Source of the DNA: Phanerodontia chrysosporium
Taxonomy: Eukaryota; Basidiomycota; Agaricomycetes; Polyporales; Phanerochaetaceae
Direction: 5' to 3'
Assembly: GCA_001910725.1 (NCBI GenBank)
Contig: MJGA01000049.1
Coordinates: 23,501-87,500 of the forward strand
Length of the DNA: 64,000 nt
Shown here: one piece after another, positions 11,094 to 22,454 of the stretch
Layout: every line of letters begins with the position of its first letter
Position numbering within the stretch: position 1 is the first letter of the stretch
Made by a program: the position numbers and the translations under genes
Notes under the pieces: generated by a model
Told to the model about the DNA's origin: nothing
The model's database searches: none
The model's input: only the letters and a program-made list of their open reading frames with translations

Positions 11094-12277
11094 TTGCATC
11101 CACCTCCTCGCCCTGAGCAGTGGCCACCGCCTGCTCTCAAGGCATGCTCGTTCACTCATGCTATGGCGGGCGATGAAGACACACTAGCAGTCATTGATAT
11201 TTGCACCCTGGGCTTCCCACTTGACCCCGAGCTTGCTCGTCCCGATGGCTTCCTCAGTTCACATCAAAATCGAATAGGGGACCTTCCCCAAATTCAGCGA
11301 TGGGTGGTGGTGGACCTGATGCTGAGCTCGCACTACAGAGACTTGCAAAAGAAACTGCAGGTCAGCAGTTTTTGCCCAACGGCAGTTGATGACAGGTGTC
11401 ACCAGATTTGGGGTGGAGCTGTCTTGCAAGCCACTGGGCTCCCGATAACAAAGCCACGCTCCTTTTCACTGAGACGAGAAACACCGCTGTAAGATGAATG
11501 TTTACGTGCCTTGTCTTATCATAGGAGGCCCACAGATTATTTTCCAATCTTTTGGTAACAAGCTGAGCTCTAGGGACCTCGGAAATGGAGGTCACTGGGT
11601 AGGGCACACAGAACGTAGTCCAGGTGGGGGATCTGTACCGGATGACAGTGATTTCTCAAAAATGGAGATGAACTGTCAGCGTTGCTTGCGAGCATCAGAG
11701 GGCAACCTGCAGTTTCTTTTGCAAGTTCCTGTATTACCATCGCCGTGCTGCAACGTGCACACGCCTCAGTTTATGCATCCTAATCACGATCCACACCCCC
11801 TGTCTAGTGCCGGATGCATGCTCGAGATTGACCAAAAATGAGGAAGGAGCCACACTGACGCTGCCATCAAAGAAGAGGCGCCGCAAGGCTGACATGGAGG
11901 GTGCAAGCCCCGCCACCAGGTGCATGTGCATTGTAGAGGTGACGGCGCACACAGGCAACGTACCCTCAGCCCCGGCCCTTGATGCCAGGTTGCTTGCAGG
12001 GCTGTGCAGTTGCCTGTTTGTGCATGGCAGTCTTGGCGCGCAATCCCAGCCCGTTATCTTTGACTGCTGGCATCAGCTGTGCATGCTGTATGTCGTCACC
12101 CACTGCACCTCTTCTCTTTTACCACGCTCGACGCGGCATGCATTTCGGGCTGCGTCCCTTCGTCCTCCTTCCTTTAATTGTGGCGTAGATCCAGATTTCA
12201 CCTTTGCAGTGTGCTCTTCACAGTCATTTCAACTCACCCCCTGTTTCGCCTATCTGACAGAGTCTGTCCAGTTGTGA
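11094..12277 (+). other. unrecognised ORFs, possibly a broken gene
   Basis: Three consecutive plus-strand ORFs (11094-11492, 11494-11841, 11807-12277) could be pieces of one spliced or broken gene. The first encodes a plausible globular stretch around DEDTLAVIDICTLGFPLD and RWVVVDLMLSSHYRDLQKK. I recognise no family. A 22-base perfect inverted repeat (11341-11362 and 11705-11726) lies across the region and may mark an insertion or inversion. Coding status is doubtful. Confidence 0.25.
11341..11726. repeat. 22-bp perfect inverted repeat bounding 342 bases
   Basis: The sequence starting ACTTGCAAAAGAAACTGCAG at 11341-11362 recurs exactly in inverse at 11705-11726. The flanks do not match and there is no target duplication, so it may be a small TIR element or the scar of an inverted duplication. 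Confidence 0.6.
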
Positions 12278-13502
12278 AGCCAGTGAGAATGCCTGTGGTA
12301 ATAGCTAGGCCGAGTTTGGTTTCCCGTGTTATGCAGCACTTTTCACATAGTATTGTGTAGCCAAGCCATGTGTCTCTCAGCTCTACAGGCACAGATTGTA
12401 GCATCGCAAGTCGTTCACGTTCACATGAACTAATTTGAACCTATGATTGTTACCCACCACTGATACCAATGCTATAGGTGTTTTGTTCTTGCATATATAT
12501 ATAGCCTACAGTTACGTATCTCTTGCCTCCACCCATATGCTTATGCTATACATGCAATCTTTGTTTGCCTGACATATGCTTCATATATTTTTCTTCCTAA
12601 CGCAACCATCAAAGTGACGGCATGATCTGTCAAAATTGAGCGCTGACGATATAACATAGTATGTTCCCACATTAGGAAGTCACCTTTTGTTGTCAACGTT
12701 CACTCAGCACCCAGATGTACTTCAAAACATTTGAGCAACTTTTCAACAATACTGTTGCCTGCAAAGGCAACACATCAGTCTTTGGTTCCTGTGCTAGTGA
12801 GTCTGGCTTGGACATGCCTTCTACCAATATGATGTGCTTGGGCCTTGGTTGTTCCTTGGATTGTCAATACTCGTAACACTTGTCTGGGCCTACTATTGTG
12901 GAGCTCCTTGCAAGGGCCAATTCACGACTTCACAAGAGCGAATTGCTCTTGAGAATGTTGTGAATGAAGACACAGGAGAGGAATCAAGCCTGGATATGGC
13001 AATTGCCTCAGCAAAGCCACAGAGTCCTACGAATGTGGAGTCTTCTTCTGAGGTCAGTTTACATGCTTCATCTTGTCATGGAAATGAACTCATGTTATTG
13101 TAGGTTGTCTAGACACATGTGATGTGCTCTGTATACACAAAGTTGGCATTGTTTATGTCGAAGTGTCAGAGTGTCGAAGCTGTAAGTCTACGTTAGTTGA
13201 CATTATTTTATTAACTAACTAATTACTTTGGCATATATCAACAGAACTTGTAGCTGGGTGCTGCAGTTAATAGTTAAATTTTTGGTCAGTTGGTTGGTTC
13301 ACATTGCACAGCATTGTGTCAGTTTATTACATTCTCTTTGAGCTTTGCTTACTTACATAATATTTTTATACCTTTTTCTGAGTCTCTCTCTACATTCTGT
13401 ATGCTTATTGGATGTCACGGCTCGAGTTTCCACTTAGGTAGTTAGCTTATGTAATCTTGTAGCTCATTGTTTTTGTAGCTTCGTCCAATCTTTTGTCGTG
13501 CA
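12278..13502. other. AT-rich stretch without a recognisable gene
   Basis: Only a weak ORF with one hydrophobic segment (12834-13103) is present. No motif, RNA gene or repeat was noticed, apart from TATATATATA near 12497. Confidence 0.3.
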
Positions 13503-14576
13503 TTGCTCTCCCACTCCAAGAGCATTCATTCCTTTACAGACGAGCTTGCAAGAGGGTCAGATCTCGCCTATGACTTTGCATTATATGCGTTGCACAAAGC
13601 AACCACAACCCGCAGGAGGAGCCGTGGAGAGGCACCGTTTTCAGTCGAGATCGTGAAAAGCATCACATCGCATCTCAGTGCTATGATCCTCAAGGGCCAT
13701 GAAGACTTCGCTGCATTCCCGCTGCGACCTGTGCTTGACCCACTGAGTTGCGTGTGCCTTCACTAGAGCACGATATTCTACCCGCTTATCTTTGAGCAGC
13801 TCTCCGTGTACTCGCCTGCACGTTTTCAAGTCCTTGTCAAACTACTTCACGCCTATCCGCCAGGGCTCTCACCTCTCCTGCACCTCGTGCAATCGCTGAC
13901 CGCGGGTGACGAAACTAGCCTCGAGGCCATGCTCATGTCTGGAGCAGCCTGCCGCCTCGCAGGCCTGCAGAACCTTGAGTGTCCGCTGCAGCTGCACGCC
14001 CTGCCCCGCGTTTCCCTCGCACTGAGCGCGCTGCTCTGCCCGCTGACGTGCATCACCGAGCTCATAATGAGCAACTGGCACTTTGGCTCCGTCGCGGAGC
14101 TCCTCGGCATCCTTTGTGCACTGCCGCAGCTTGCAGGCCTCAGCCTTGTCAACTTCGCCTTCCACCGGCATGGTCCCATGCACGTCGCACGCTGCGTGCC
14201 ACTGTTACGCCTGCGCAAGTACGAGTGCACAGCGACGCTGTGGGTGCCAAAGGACAACAATATAGTGCTCGTGCTGAACAGCATGCTGCTCCTTGGGTCC
14301 ACGCTCTGTGCAGACGTTGATGCGCTGACGGCGCTTGTCGACGTGCTGCTCAGCAAGGACGCGAACATCGGGGATGCCGAGGTGCGCCATAAGGTGCTGT
14401 ACCTGTCTGGCTCCCGAAGAATGACGACAGCGTGGTCCCTGGTCGGGCTGCCATCTGCACCAGCGCGTGCGTTCCTGGCTGCTTCGCCTGCGGTGAACAT
14501 GCTGACTACTTGCTCTTTCTGTCAAGTCTGTTGTGCTCTCTGTTGTTTGCACTGGTGTCACGTCTGTTGGCATTGA
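13503..14576 (+). pseudogene. F-box/LRR-like protein pseudogene (one nonsense codon)
   Basis: One reading frame runs from 13503 to 14576, broken only by a TAG at 13764-13766. The context LSCVCLH-stop-STIFYPLIFEQL resembles the C-terminal half of an agaricomycete F-box, where a Trp is expected at the stop; TGG to TAG would explain it. Downstream the protein has leucine-rich segments such as ITELIMSNWHFGSVAELLGI and LPQLAGLSLVNFAF, typical of the large F-box-like families of mushrooms. These families recruit substrates to SCF ubiquitin ligases. The segment is GC-rich compared with its AT-rich surroundings. The N-terminal half of the F-box is weak, so the family call is moderate. The stop could instead be an unannotated short intron, but no good splice pair surrounds it. 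Confidence 0.6.
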
Positions 14577-14916
14577 TGTTCTCTCAACTGATCCAGGTTT
14601 GATAGAGGCTTGTGAGTGGGGCTGCTGGGGAGCTCGGGCAGATTTATTGGCTGTGGTGCACTTGTGGACTATCGGGGTGGTGGGTCTTGCGAGGATAATA
14701 GGGGCTCCCACCAAAAGTCGTCCGGTGTTGTTCACAGGCTGTCCCAAGGCCGGGGTGCACCGGGTGGCTGCAATGGCACTGTGATCATGTCTGATCATCA
14801 CACATGAGTGGGGGGTGCCAGTCTCATTCCTATAGGACGCGCATTTCAGGTGGTTTTCTTGCTGTTTTATGGAGCTCGGTTGTTGTTTGCTACTGGAATG
14901 AATCCATTGTCTGCTC

Positions 14917-16479
14917 ATCTGGAAGTGCACTTTTTCTCCATAGGGCATGTCCCAGCTATGTAGGCCTTTGTAGGACAGGGATGCCCTATGTAGGAGTATG
15001 TAGGACTACCGCGGCTGCCAGAGGCTTCCCGCATGCACTGTAGTGCTCGATAGGACGCCCCTGCCCTATATAGACACGCACGTCCTACCGAGCCCTACAT
15101 AGGTTCGCTCGCCCCTCCATCGGCCTCAATAATGCTACGGCAGCCTGTGTTGCTTAAATCCCCCTTCTTCTCATCAACTCAGAACTTGAACTTTGCACGT
15201 GCTGCTTTCATGCCTGTCTTCGAGAGCCCCCTGGTCACCGGCTGCACCTACTGGTTCAAAACTCTGCTGCCTCGCCTCCTTTTTCTTCGTGAGACTCCAA
15301 GACGCAAGAGCCATTGGACCATGCCAACTCAGCCAACACGACCGCAATCGGAGACAGACGAATGGGTCCAGTGCCGCCTTGCTGCGTCAAAGCACGGACC
15401 AACGGGTCCATCGAGCAGAGCCGCGACATGGAAGGACTTGCAATGTGCACTCGAGATCAGAGCCATCGATGTAAGTCTTCTAGTCTTTCTGCTTTTGTTT
15501 GACCTTTACACGCCACATTGCACCTAGCACTCACCCACTCCAGGCGGGCCATTCGAAGACCCAATGCTGTTCACTCTCACCCTCACAGTCCTTGCCCCAG
15601 AAGGTTCCCAGGCACCCCTTCCTCAGAGCCTGACTGCCGCCATCGACATGTACTGCGGCTCACCGGATGACGACAACACTCTATTGTGACTCGCGCATTG
15701 GCCTTGGGTGACCACATTCGATGTCTCGGACAGCCGCGCAGTTCTTGCCAACTTATGCCTGCGACTCATAGCACATTCGAGGTGCAAACCTTGAGAGGGT
15801 GTATCCCCAGTACTATCTTTGATCTGCAGTGTACTGACCTCGGGTGTCTCTAGCCAGGACTATCTATTCAAATGGTGAAATGGACACTGCTGGTCTCGGA
15901 AAAGTGACTCCTGACTGCAATCTCATACGTCCAACTTTCGTGACTCTGGACCACTCACGGCTACATGCACTTGTCTATATACTGACCTGCATCTCATCTA
16001 GATCTTACTGCACTCAACAAGAGGCCGAGTTCGATATAGGCAGCACAAGCTCACAAGGCTTGAGAAATTGGAACTTCGACGATGAAGAGGTCGCTGAGTC
16101 TGTGGTTGTGTAATAACACAGGGTAGCCCGAGTGTGATATATTATAATACACTGCTACTAGTAGTTCTACATCATGTGTTCCCTAGCATGAAGAATGTAC
16201 CATCGCGGAGCTGCCATGGGCCTGCCATGCGGCAACGCAATGCCACCCAATGCATTAAGCGCGACGCCGTGTCGCTGCAGGTTGAAACCTGTAGGGCGCT
16301 GTAGGCTTCATAGGGTCCTGAGGCGCAATAGGACCCTGAGGGCAATAGAGCCTGTAGGGCTACCCTACAGCACTCTACGTAGGATTCGTGCAGTCTACAT
16401 AAAGGGGTGGTACCTCTGGTCCCTATGAGCTCTACAGCACCCTCCATAGGGCGCTATAGGAAATAACCACTTCCCAGAT
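14917..16479. mobile_element. candidate TIR element with TAGGG/CCCTA-rich subterminal arrays
   Basis: The left end ATCTGGAAGTG and the inverse of the right end ATCTGGGAAGTG match with one gap, followed by looser similarity. Just inside each end is a cluster of TAGG, TAGGG and CCCTA motifs in both orientations (about 14941-15110 and 16285-16465), such as CATAGGGC and GCGCTATAGG. The roughly 1.2 kb interior holds short ORFs. No clear target duplication was found. The structure resembles a non-autonomous DNA transposon with subterminal binding-site arrays, but the superfamily is unknown. Confidence 0.45.
15321..15633 (+). CDS. small hypothetical ORF, two exons, in the candidate TIR element
   Basis: An ATG at 15321 opens 50 codons (exon 15321-15470). 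A GTAAGT donor and a CCAG acceptor at 15543 join it in phase to 30 more codons ending in TGA at 15631-15633. The product would be 79 residues, polar, with no motif I recognise. Ordinary-looking splice sites are the only support; it may be chance. Confidence 0.2.
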
Positions 16480-16939
16480 ACTGCAGCTTTGAAGCGCGTT
16501 TCCATGCCTGGTGGTTGCATGTCTTGTAGTGTACGTTCTACAGAAATCTTTGATAGTCAGACTTGGAGGGATATGGGTTGGGGGAGCTTCGTTCACATTA
16601 CATCTTTTGTATTTGCTCCTTTGTATTTCCTGTCGTTTTGCTCTTACCGCTGGGTACGTCCGACTCTCTGCTGGTCACCTGTTCATGATGTTGGTTCACT
16701 GTACACATGTATTTTATTACTCAGGGGTTGTACGTGCTGCTTAGTAGGGCTATTCGGAGGCTGAGTGTCTACCTCTGCGTTTCCGCACTCTCATATTCTC
16801 TCGCCTGACTGCTCTCTCATTCTTCTCGTTCTGCGCCTCTCTGCTTTGAGTTTCTCCGCTTGGTTCCCACGTTATTCTCTGGTGCGCCTCACTCAGCCAC
16901 TGAATCATGGGTAGGTTGGCGTCAGCTGCAAGATTGTGA

Positions 16940-18117
16940 CTAATCTCCACACTCACCATTGGAACAAAGGTTTGCATCTGTGGCAATTGCCTTGACCCAT
17001 TGCGTGATGCGTTTGCCCGGACCAGTCCGTTCCATTGGAGTTCTCGGCAGGGGGGGTGTGGGGTAGGTGTTGGGAAGTTTGGTTTGAGTGAGGGCATGGG
17101 CGACGGTGAGTATACCTGGGAGCTTCGCGAATCCACTCTGGAGGGGAACTCCCAAGACTACGGTTGGTTCGATTGTGCCCTTGTTCCTCTCGACGATGAA
17201 TTCACCCCAGACTGCTTTGGGACCTCTTGCGCTGGCGACCTTACAGCTGATGCGTAAGTAGCCTCCCTTCTGGTTGAAGAGAGCGACTAGCGTGTTGACA
17301 GTGATGGTATCGCTGGGAGCATTCATTGCCTGGTAGTAAACGATGGCTTGGTTCGTTATGTCTTGGGCCCGTTTGGCGACCTGAACAATGACTGATCTGG
17401 GGATCACTTTGTCCTCCAAGTTCACACCGAAGGCAGGCAGTGGAGGCAGTGGAGCATTTGGCGGGAGGAAGGGCCAGAGTAGGGTAATAGAAGACGCTCG
17501 TCGAATTGTGTTCGTGGGACTTTTGGACAGGGTGCATGCACTCTCAGTGGACAAGTTCATTGATGTGCAGCTGGGTGCTCTGCCCATTGCGAGGAGTCCC
17601 GCGGGGGTAAGTCTAGTGTCTTCACGCAGTGGGTCGGTTTTGGCCGCTGGCAGTAGTTTAGGTGACGGGATGAGCGTTTTGTTCACAGCCTGCACTTGGA
17701 GGGCAACAACTGGTCCATCGACGGTTGGGAGGACAAGAGACTCCCTTGCAGGCCGGCAGCGAAGGGTTGCTCTGGGTGGGGAGGTGATTTCCAGCAACAT
17801 AGGGTCTAGGATGGCTTTTGCTGCCCGTTCAGAGGCATAAGGAGGGGCAGGTTGAGTGGACGTGAGCTCGTTGTTGTCGGTTTTTCCATTGCACTGTGAG
17901 TTGTTGCTTTGCTCCAGCTTTCTTTCTGTCGTTATAACCTTTTGGGACCCTTAGGTGGTGTGGGCTGTTCTGAGTTGGTGGCATTTAGTCTGTTGGATGT
18001 CGCGGAGCGAAGGCTCAACGCTTCACAAGAGAGGACAGATGGGGATGACGATGACAGGGCGCGGCGGAGCGAATCACGCAGCGACGCACAACTTATGCAG
18101 CTGTCCGTATTGACCAA
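16940..18117 (-). CDS. unrecognised ORFs next to an LTR, possibly gag-like
   Basis: On the minus strand a 61-residue serine-rich ORF (18117-17932) is followed by a 286-residue ORF (17800-16940). The two could be linked by a short intron or a frameshift near 17890-17940. The order LTR-like block (18691-18131) then polar ORF is that of a retrotransposon gag gene. However, I see no zinc knuckle, protease or integrase motif. The long ORF contains DITNQAIVYYQAM and a folded-looking core, and ends in a proline-rich stretch. It has no stop over 286 codons, unlike its decayed neighbours. Function unknown. Confidence 0.35.
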
Positions 18118-18130
18118 GTTGTATTAGTGT

Positions 18131-18691
18131 TGTATGCTACAGTTACAAACGACGGGCTTACCTGTCCGTATTGACCAAGAGGTCGAGATGACGGACAGGA
18201 GCGAGAGGTGCTACCTATATATACTACAAGAGTTCAGGGCAGGCTGTACAGTTACATAAGCTAATGGGCAGTGCTCAGCATAGCCGGCGAGGCTGCGACG
18301 CGGACTGCGCGGCAAGGCTGTACCGGGGCTGTGTCATGAGGCTGTGTCAGCTGGCAGTGTTCCGAGGCTGCGTCGGGCCAAGGCTATGTCAACAGGATGA
18401 CAGCTCGGCGTGTCTCGGCGAAGGGAGTCATCAGGGATGATAGTGCCACTTCGGCGATCCGGGGAACTGGTTGCAGGGCATACCAGTGATCCGGGCAATG
18501 TCTGAGCGTGCAGCGGGATGCGCTGGCGTCTAGGGGTGATGCGCCATCAGGGCACTGGCGCTGAATGGCCAGGCGCTGAGTGTGGGCGGCTAGGACTCCA
18601 GACGGCGCGAGGGCTGCTCGCTCGTTGAATTAATCGAGGAAAATAGCCAAAATTCGGCGAAAAATAGGGCTGCACCATCACATCCGTGACA
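18131..18691 (-). repeat. LTR-like block (561 bp)
   Basis: Read on the minus strand, it begins TGTCACGGATGTGATGG and ends GTAGCATACA, giving TG...CA tips. A TATATATA box lies near 18216. The 18-mer CTGTCCGTATTGACCAAG occurs both just outside (about 18101) and inside (about 18163). No 5-base target duplication was found, so the exact ends are tentative. Confidence 0.5.
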
Positions 18692-18977
18692 TTGGAGCTC
18701 AGGGCTTCGTTTCAGGTCAGGCTGTCTGGCGTGTAATGTAGCCGCAGTCAGGTGGTCCTTGTTCGCATGCTAGTGTCATTCTAACCGGGCCTGGTTGCGA
18801 GGGCAGAGGGGTACCCATTTGGGGGAACGAGGATGGCAATCAGGAAGCTGAGATGTCTGGAGTGCTCGGTCTCAGCCACATGTTTTTTGCTTCGCTGTAA
18901 GTGCGCTGGCCTGCCCTCAAGATCTCTCCTTTCCCTGCTGTTCCGCTGATACTTTCTTCCTTCGTGTTTCCTCAACC

Positions 18978-19505
18978 ATGCCTATCCTTGAACCTCCCAA
19001 CGGGGACTACCTTGCTTACGAGGCCATTCCTCGCACTCATTCTGGCACTATTTCACTTCTATGGGGCGCAGATCTCGAACTGACCCCCTTCTTTCTTCGC
19101 GCTTCTACACCAACAATCCCTATTCATAATACCGTCTACGTGCGAACTATGGGTTCTGCTATGGTCCGTTTTGCCCACCATTGGGCATACTTGGCCCGCG
19201 AACCAACTAGCCCAATCCATCCAGGCGACGTGATGACTCTTTATCATACTGCAAATCCTGATGGCCCTGGCGTTACTGGGCTAATGGCTTGCCTCCTGGG
19301 TTGGAGTCATGTTCACGCATGGCTGGGGCTACGAGTCAACTTCAACTCTCGTGATTGGGTGTACCTGGGTCTTTGTGTCCCAATTCATGCCTTATCCACT
19401 GGTCTGCAAGAGCAGGTGGATCTAATCCGTCTGAACGTTTGTACTCAGGCACCTCTCTTTTGTGAGAATCTTTTTGTCTTCTTCATGACTGTTTTGCTAA
19501 GTTGA
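18978..19505 (+). CDS. hypothetical protein, 175 residues, unrecognised
   Basis: An uninterrupted ORF starts at the ATG at 18978, preceded by a CT-rich tract, and begins with a PILEPPNGDYLAYE segment. It has several Trp- and His-rich stretches (LLWGADLELTP, MACLLGWSHVHAWLGL) and a hydrophobic C-terminus that might be membrane-associated. I recognise no family. A further ORF (19579-19869) in another frame carries a CPSCGTWPSCIC cluster and may be a later exon, since AG/GT signals lie between. Its intact state among decayed elements is worth noting. Confidence 0.35.
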   Translation: MPILEPPNGDYLAYEAIPRTHSGTISLLWGADLELTPFFLRASTPTIPIHNTVYVRTMGSAMVRFAHHWAYLAREPTSPIHPGDVMTLYHTANPDGPGVTGLMACLLGWSHVHAWLGLRVNFNSRDWVYLGLCVPIHALSTGLQEQVDLIRLNVCTQAPLFCENLFVFFMTVLLS

Positions 19506-19578
19506 GCCTTTTGGCAACTTTTCGTTGTAGTTCCGTATGAATATTTGAGGGCAGGGGCCTGGCTTTTTTCTGCTCGCC

Positions 19579-19869
19579 GTGCAGATCTGCGGCGCCGTGA
19601 CTGTGGGTGCTTGGCTTGTGCTCATGGTGCAAATAATGGTATGTTCTTGTCACTTTTTAGCTTTCATTCATGCTAAGACAAGTGCTGAATTTATTCTCTT
19701 AGATGCCTTGTGCGTTCTGGCACATGGAGCTATAACCCAGCACGTTCGCCTTCTTCAATCCTGGAGGGAGTTAGAAGTTTGCCCATCGTGCGGAACTTGG
19801 CCTTCATGCATTTGTGCAGCTAATCCTTGTCATGTTCGCTCATTGTTGGAGTTGTATGAGAGACGCTGA
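19579..19869 (+). CDS. hypothetical ORF with Cys cluster, possible downstream exon
   Basis: The ORF encodes about 96 residues, or fewer if it is an exon. Its second half contains CPSCGTWPSCICAANPC, a cysteine cluster that could bind zinc, and its first half is hydrophobic. It may be joined to the ORF ending at 19505. No family recognised. Confidence 0.25.
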   Translation: MQICGAVTVGAWLVLMVQIMVCSCHFLAFIHAKTSAEFILLDALCVLAHGAITQHVRLLQSWRELEVCPSCGTWPSCICAANPCHVRSLLELYERR

Positions 19870-20084
19870 TATGTTGAATTTGTGATGTCCATATGCAGAA
19901 CCTGGCTGGTCTGAATAGCAGTCTGGTAGTGTCCTGTTCCAGTGTTTTTGTGTAATCTTAGCCTTGCTGCTGGTATACTGTTGCATTCTATTTCTATTAG
20001 CTAGTTCTTTGAACTTCCAAAAGGCAACTTCATGACGCCAATTGTGCCAATCAGGTATTTAACCAGGATACATAAGGTATAATC

Positions 20085-20700
20085 ATGAATGCAGCTACAG
20101 TCATGTGTTCAGACATATGGTCTAATTCTTGCAGGATATAAGATCCTCCTATCCATCGTCTAACCACCTCAAAGGGCCCTTTATAGCAAGGTATAGTCGT
20201 TCTATGTATGTTCCTCGCAATAGTTATGTTACATACTAGGGCTAAGTTACTTGGGTCACAAGTAGCATGACATGATCTCTGTAAGTATCAATGCTCAATC
20301 TGGGCTTTGGAGTGCAGAAAATGTTTGCATTGTGTGGCTGCAGCCTGGGCTAAACCTTGGAAATATTTTTCTAGCTGTTGAATATGTAAGGCTAATAATT
20401 CTGACATAGGCATTCCTGAGTAATATCCTTTCACCAAGCATGTGGCTTCTATTAGGTCAAAGGGCAGTACAGACTCTACTCCATACATGAAATAGTATGG
20501 TAGCACGATAGAATATATGCATTGAGCAGTAGGTGGGAGGTAACTTGTGACCATGGTGTAGAGTCCTCTGGGTCCATGTTGTCAGAGAGTCTGACAAGCA
20601 CACACTTGCTCGTGCATATTGCACATCAGCCTCATATCTGCTTATTAACACAACTCTATCACTCAGTCAAGATCTTAGGTGAGGTGCCACTAATGTGAGC
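20085..20700 (-). pseudogene. Ty3/gypsy integrase remnant
   Basis: On the minus strand the ORF at 20554-20288 reads FMYGVESVLPFDLIEAT, the conserved segment just after the gypsy integrase catalytic core, followed by a Leu/Gln-rich helix. After a frame change, 20270-20085 reads LALVCNITIARNI, YKGPFEVVRRWIGGSY and LQELDH, matching the C-terminal DNA-binding part of gypsy integrases. At least one frameshift and the loss of the DDE core make it dead. No LTR was found near it. Confidence 0.75.
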
Positions 20701-22454
20701 AGCTCATGGTTTTTCTTATATGGAAGAGTATAAATGTCACAATTTGAATTCAGCCTTTTATTTGTGTTTTGGCACTTATGCTTATGAATACAGTATTTGT
20801 CATTCATGGCTCTGATAGATCTATTTCTCTCACTATCAATGATTATGACGTAGTGCTATGTCACATTAGTGATGAATAAATAAATATTATTTTATTATAA
20901 TATTCAATACATAAAAAAGGTAACTGTGTGTATCATATAAATACTGCTCGAATTTACTCAGATCTGACTACAACATACTTTTCAGACGACCCCAGCCTAT
21001 AGCTCTTTCAGTGTTCCTAATATCTGGTGAAACATTCATGGTCATGGATTATCCATGGGGTGGTGTTCCAGATAAATGGCAACTTTGTCTCATACATGAC
21101 AGCAAGCTTCACATCACTGCCAAATTCAAATGAATTGTGATGTTCAATCGAACAGAGTATATTGCACACTATGTTACCATAGACAGCTACAGTGGTGAAG
21201 GGCTATATATTGCCCTTAGCTACAAGTGCGCACCATTTACATAGTGGCAGTACATCCAGTGGCTTTTTGCTTGGAGCATGGGGCAAGTCAATACTCAGAA
21301 CATATGGTGTATTTAACGACCAGGTAAGTTCCACACTTCATATTTTAGCTGAAACACTAATAATGACTTGATTATAGTTGGTGTATACAGCCCTCTACAA
21401 ATGACGATTGCTGCTCGCATAGCACGTGCTGCTGATGTCATAACTGCTAACTCATAATAATTGGTTAAGCCTTCTGTGCATATTTACAAGAATTGATCTC
21501 CTTACCTACCCGTGTTATATGATAGCTGCTTCTTTGCTTTCCAGATGGTGAGTTCCAATTTCATATTGACAGTCAGGATCTTCACTTTATATTCAAATAA
21601 TGGCATGTGAAAAGTAAACTTACACTTGCAGAAAAACATAATGTAATTTTCACAGTTGTTAATCTCAAGCAATAAAAGATGTGATGGCTAATCTAGTCTG
21701 ACTGAAGAAGTATGTGCAATCTTAACACCTTCTCTATTGCATATAGTGTAGTGCTGAAAGTAACTATCATGGCACTGAACTTTGAGCTCATTTCCACCAC
21801 CAGAGTACACTGGCATTTGAAGGAAGTTGTCAAGGTCTTTGTTTACCACATGCTCTTATTATTTGCAAACTTTTTCCCTTTTCATACCCAAGACATTTTC
21901 AGATTGATAATATGATACGTTTTGAACATCTCTGTTTATCTTTGTGAGATCTGGACTCTGTGGCGTACAAGCTCTCATGTTATTGCTTATATCCTTAGTT
22001 CAAATATTGACTTAGGACCTCTCTGTACCCTGTTTACTCTCTGCTTACTCATTACTGCTAAGTTTGTGTAGGCCTAAGCCCCATCATTTCTCTACATCTC
22101 TGATTTCTGAATTTTAGGCAAACACAGTTCTTCGAGGGTGCAGTTCTTAAAGGTTGAAGTCAATTACTGTTCAACACCTAACTCTGCTTCTTCAATCCCC
22201 ATCTCTGCTTTTCCAGTTTGTCTATGTCTCCCATCTTGATAAATGTCCACTTTAGAATCAATAGCCTTATATATCTAATAGATAGAGAAATGTTCTCAAG
22301 ATCTAGCCCAGGCAGCAGCTATACTACACAAATACCATCTGTAGTGGTATTTTCCCCATGAAACAAAGTTTACCTGAGGCCTAAGTATGACATCACAGCC
22401 CGTTAACAGATGGAATTGTTATGCCGTGCACAATGACATCATTGCTCATTCTAT
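20701..22454. other. AT-rich stretch without recognisable genes
   Basis: Only short ORFs, for example 21712-21915, are present. Simple AT-rich runs occur at 20870-20930. I saw no RNA gene, LTR tip or protein motif. Confidence 0.3.

Noticed and set aside
13853..14500. Minus-strand ORF of 215 codons over the F-box region
   Set aside because: It is antisense to the plus frame, which has LRR-like features. It is Ser/Arg-rich, as expected for a GC-rich shadow frame.
16175..16450. TAGGG/CCCTA runs as an internal telomere
   Set aside because: The motifs occur in both orientations with irregular spacing and mixed context, not as a head-to-tail array.
17388..17840. Plus-strand ORF of 150 codons as a gene
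   Set aside because: It is antisense to the longer minus ORF at 16940-17800 and has no motif; most likely a shadow.
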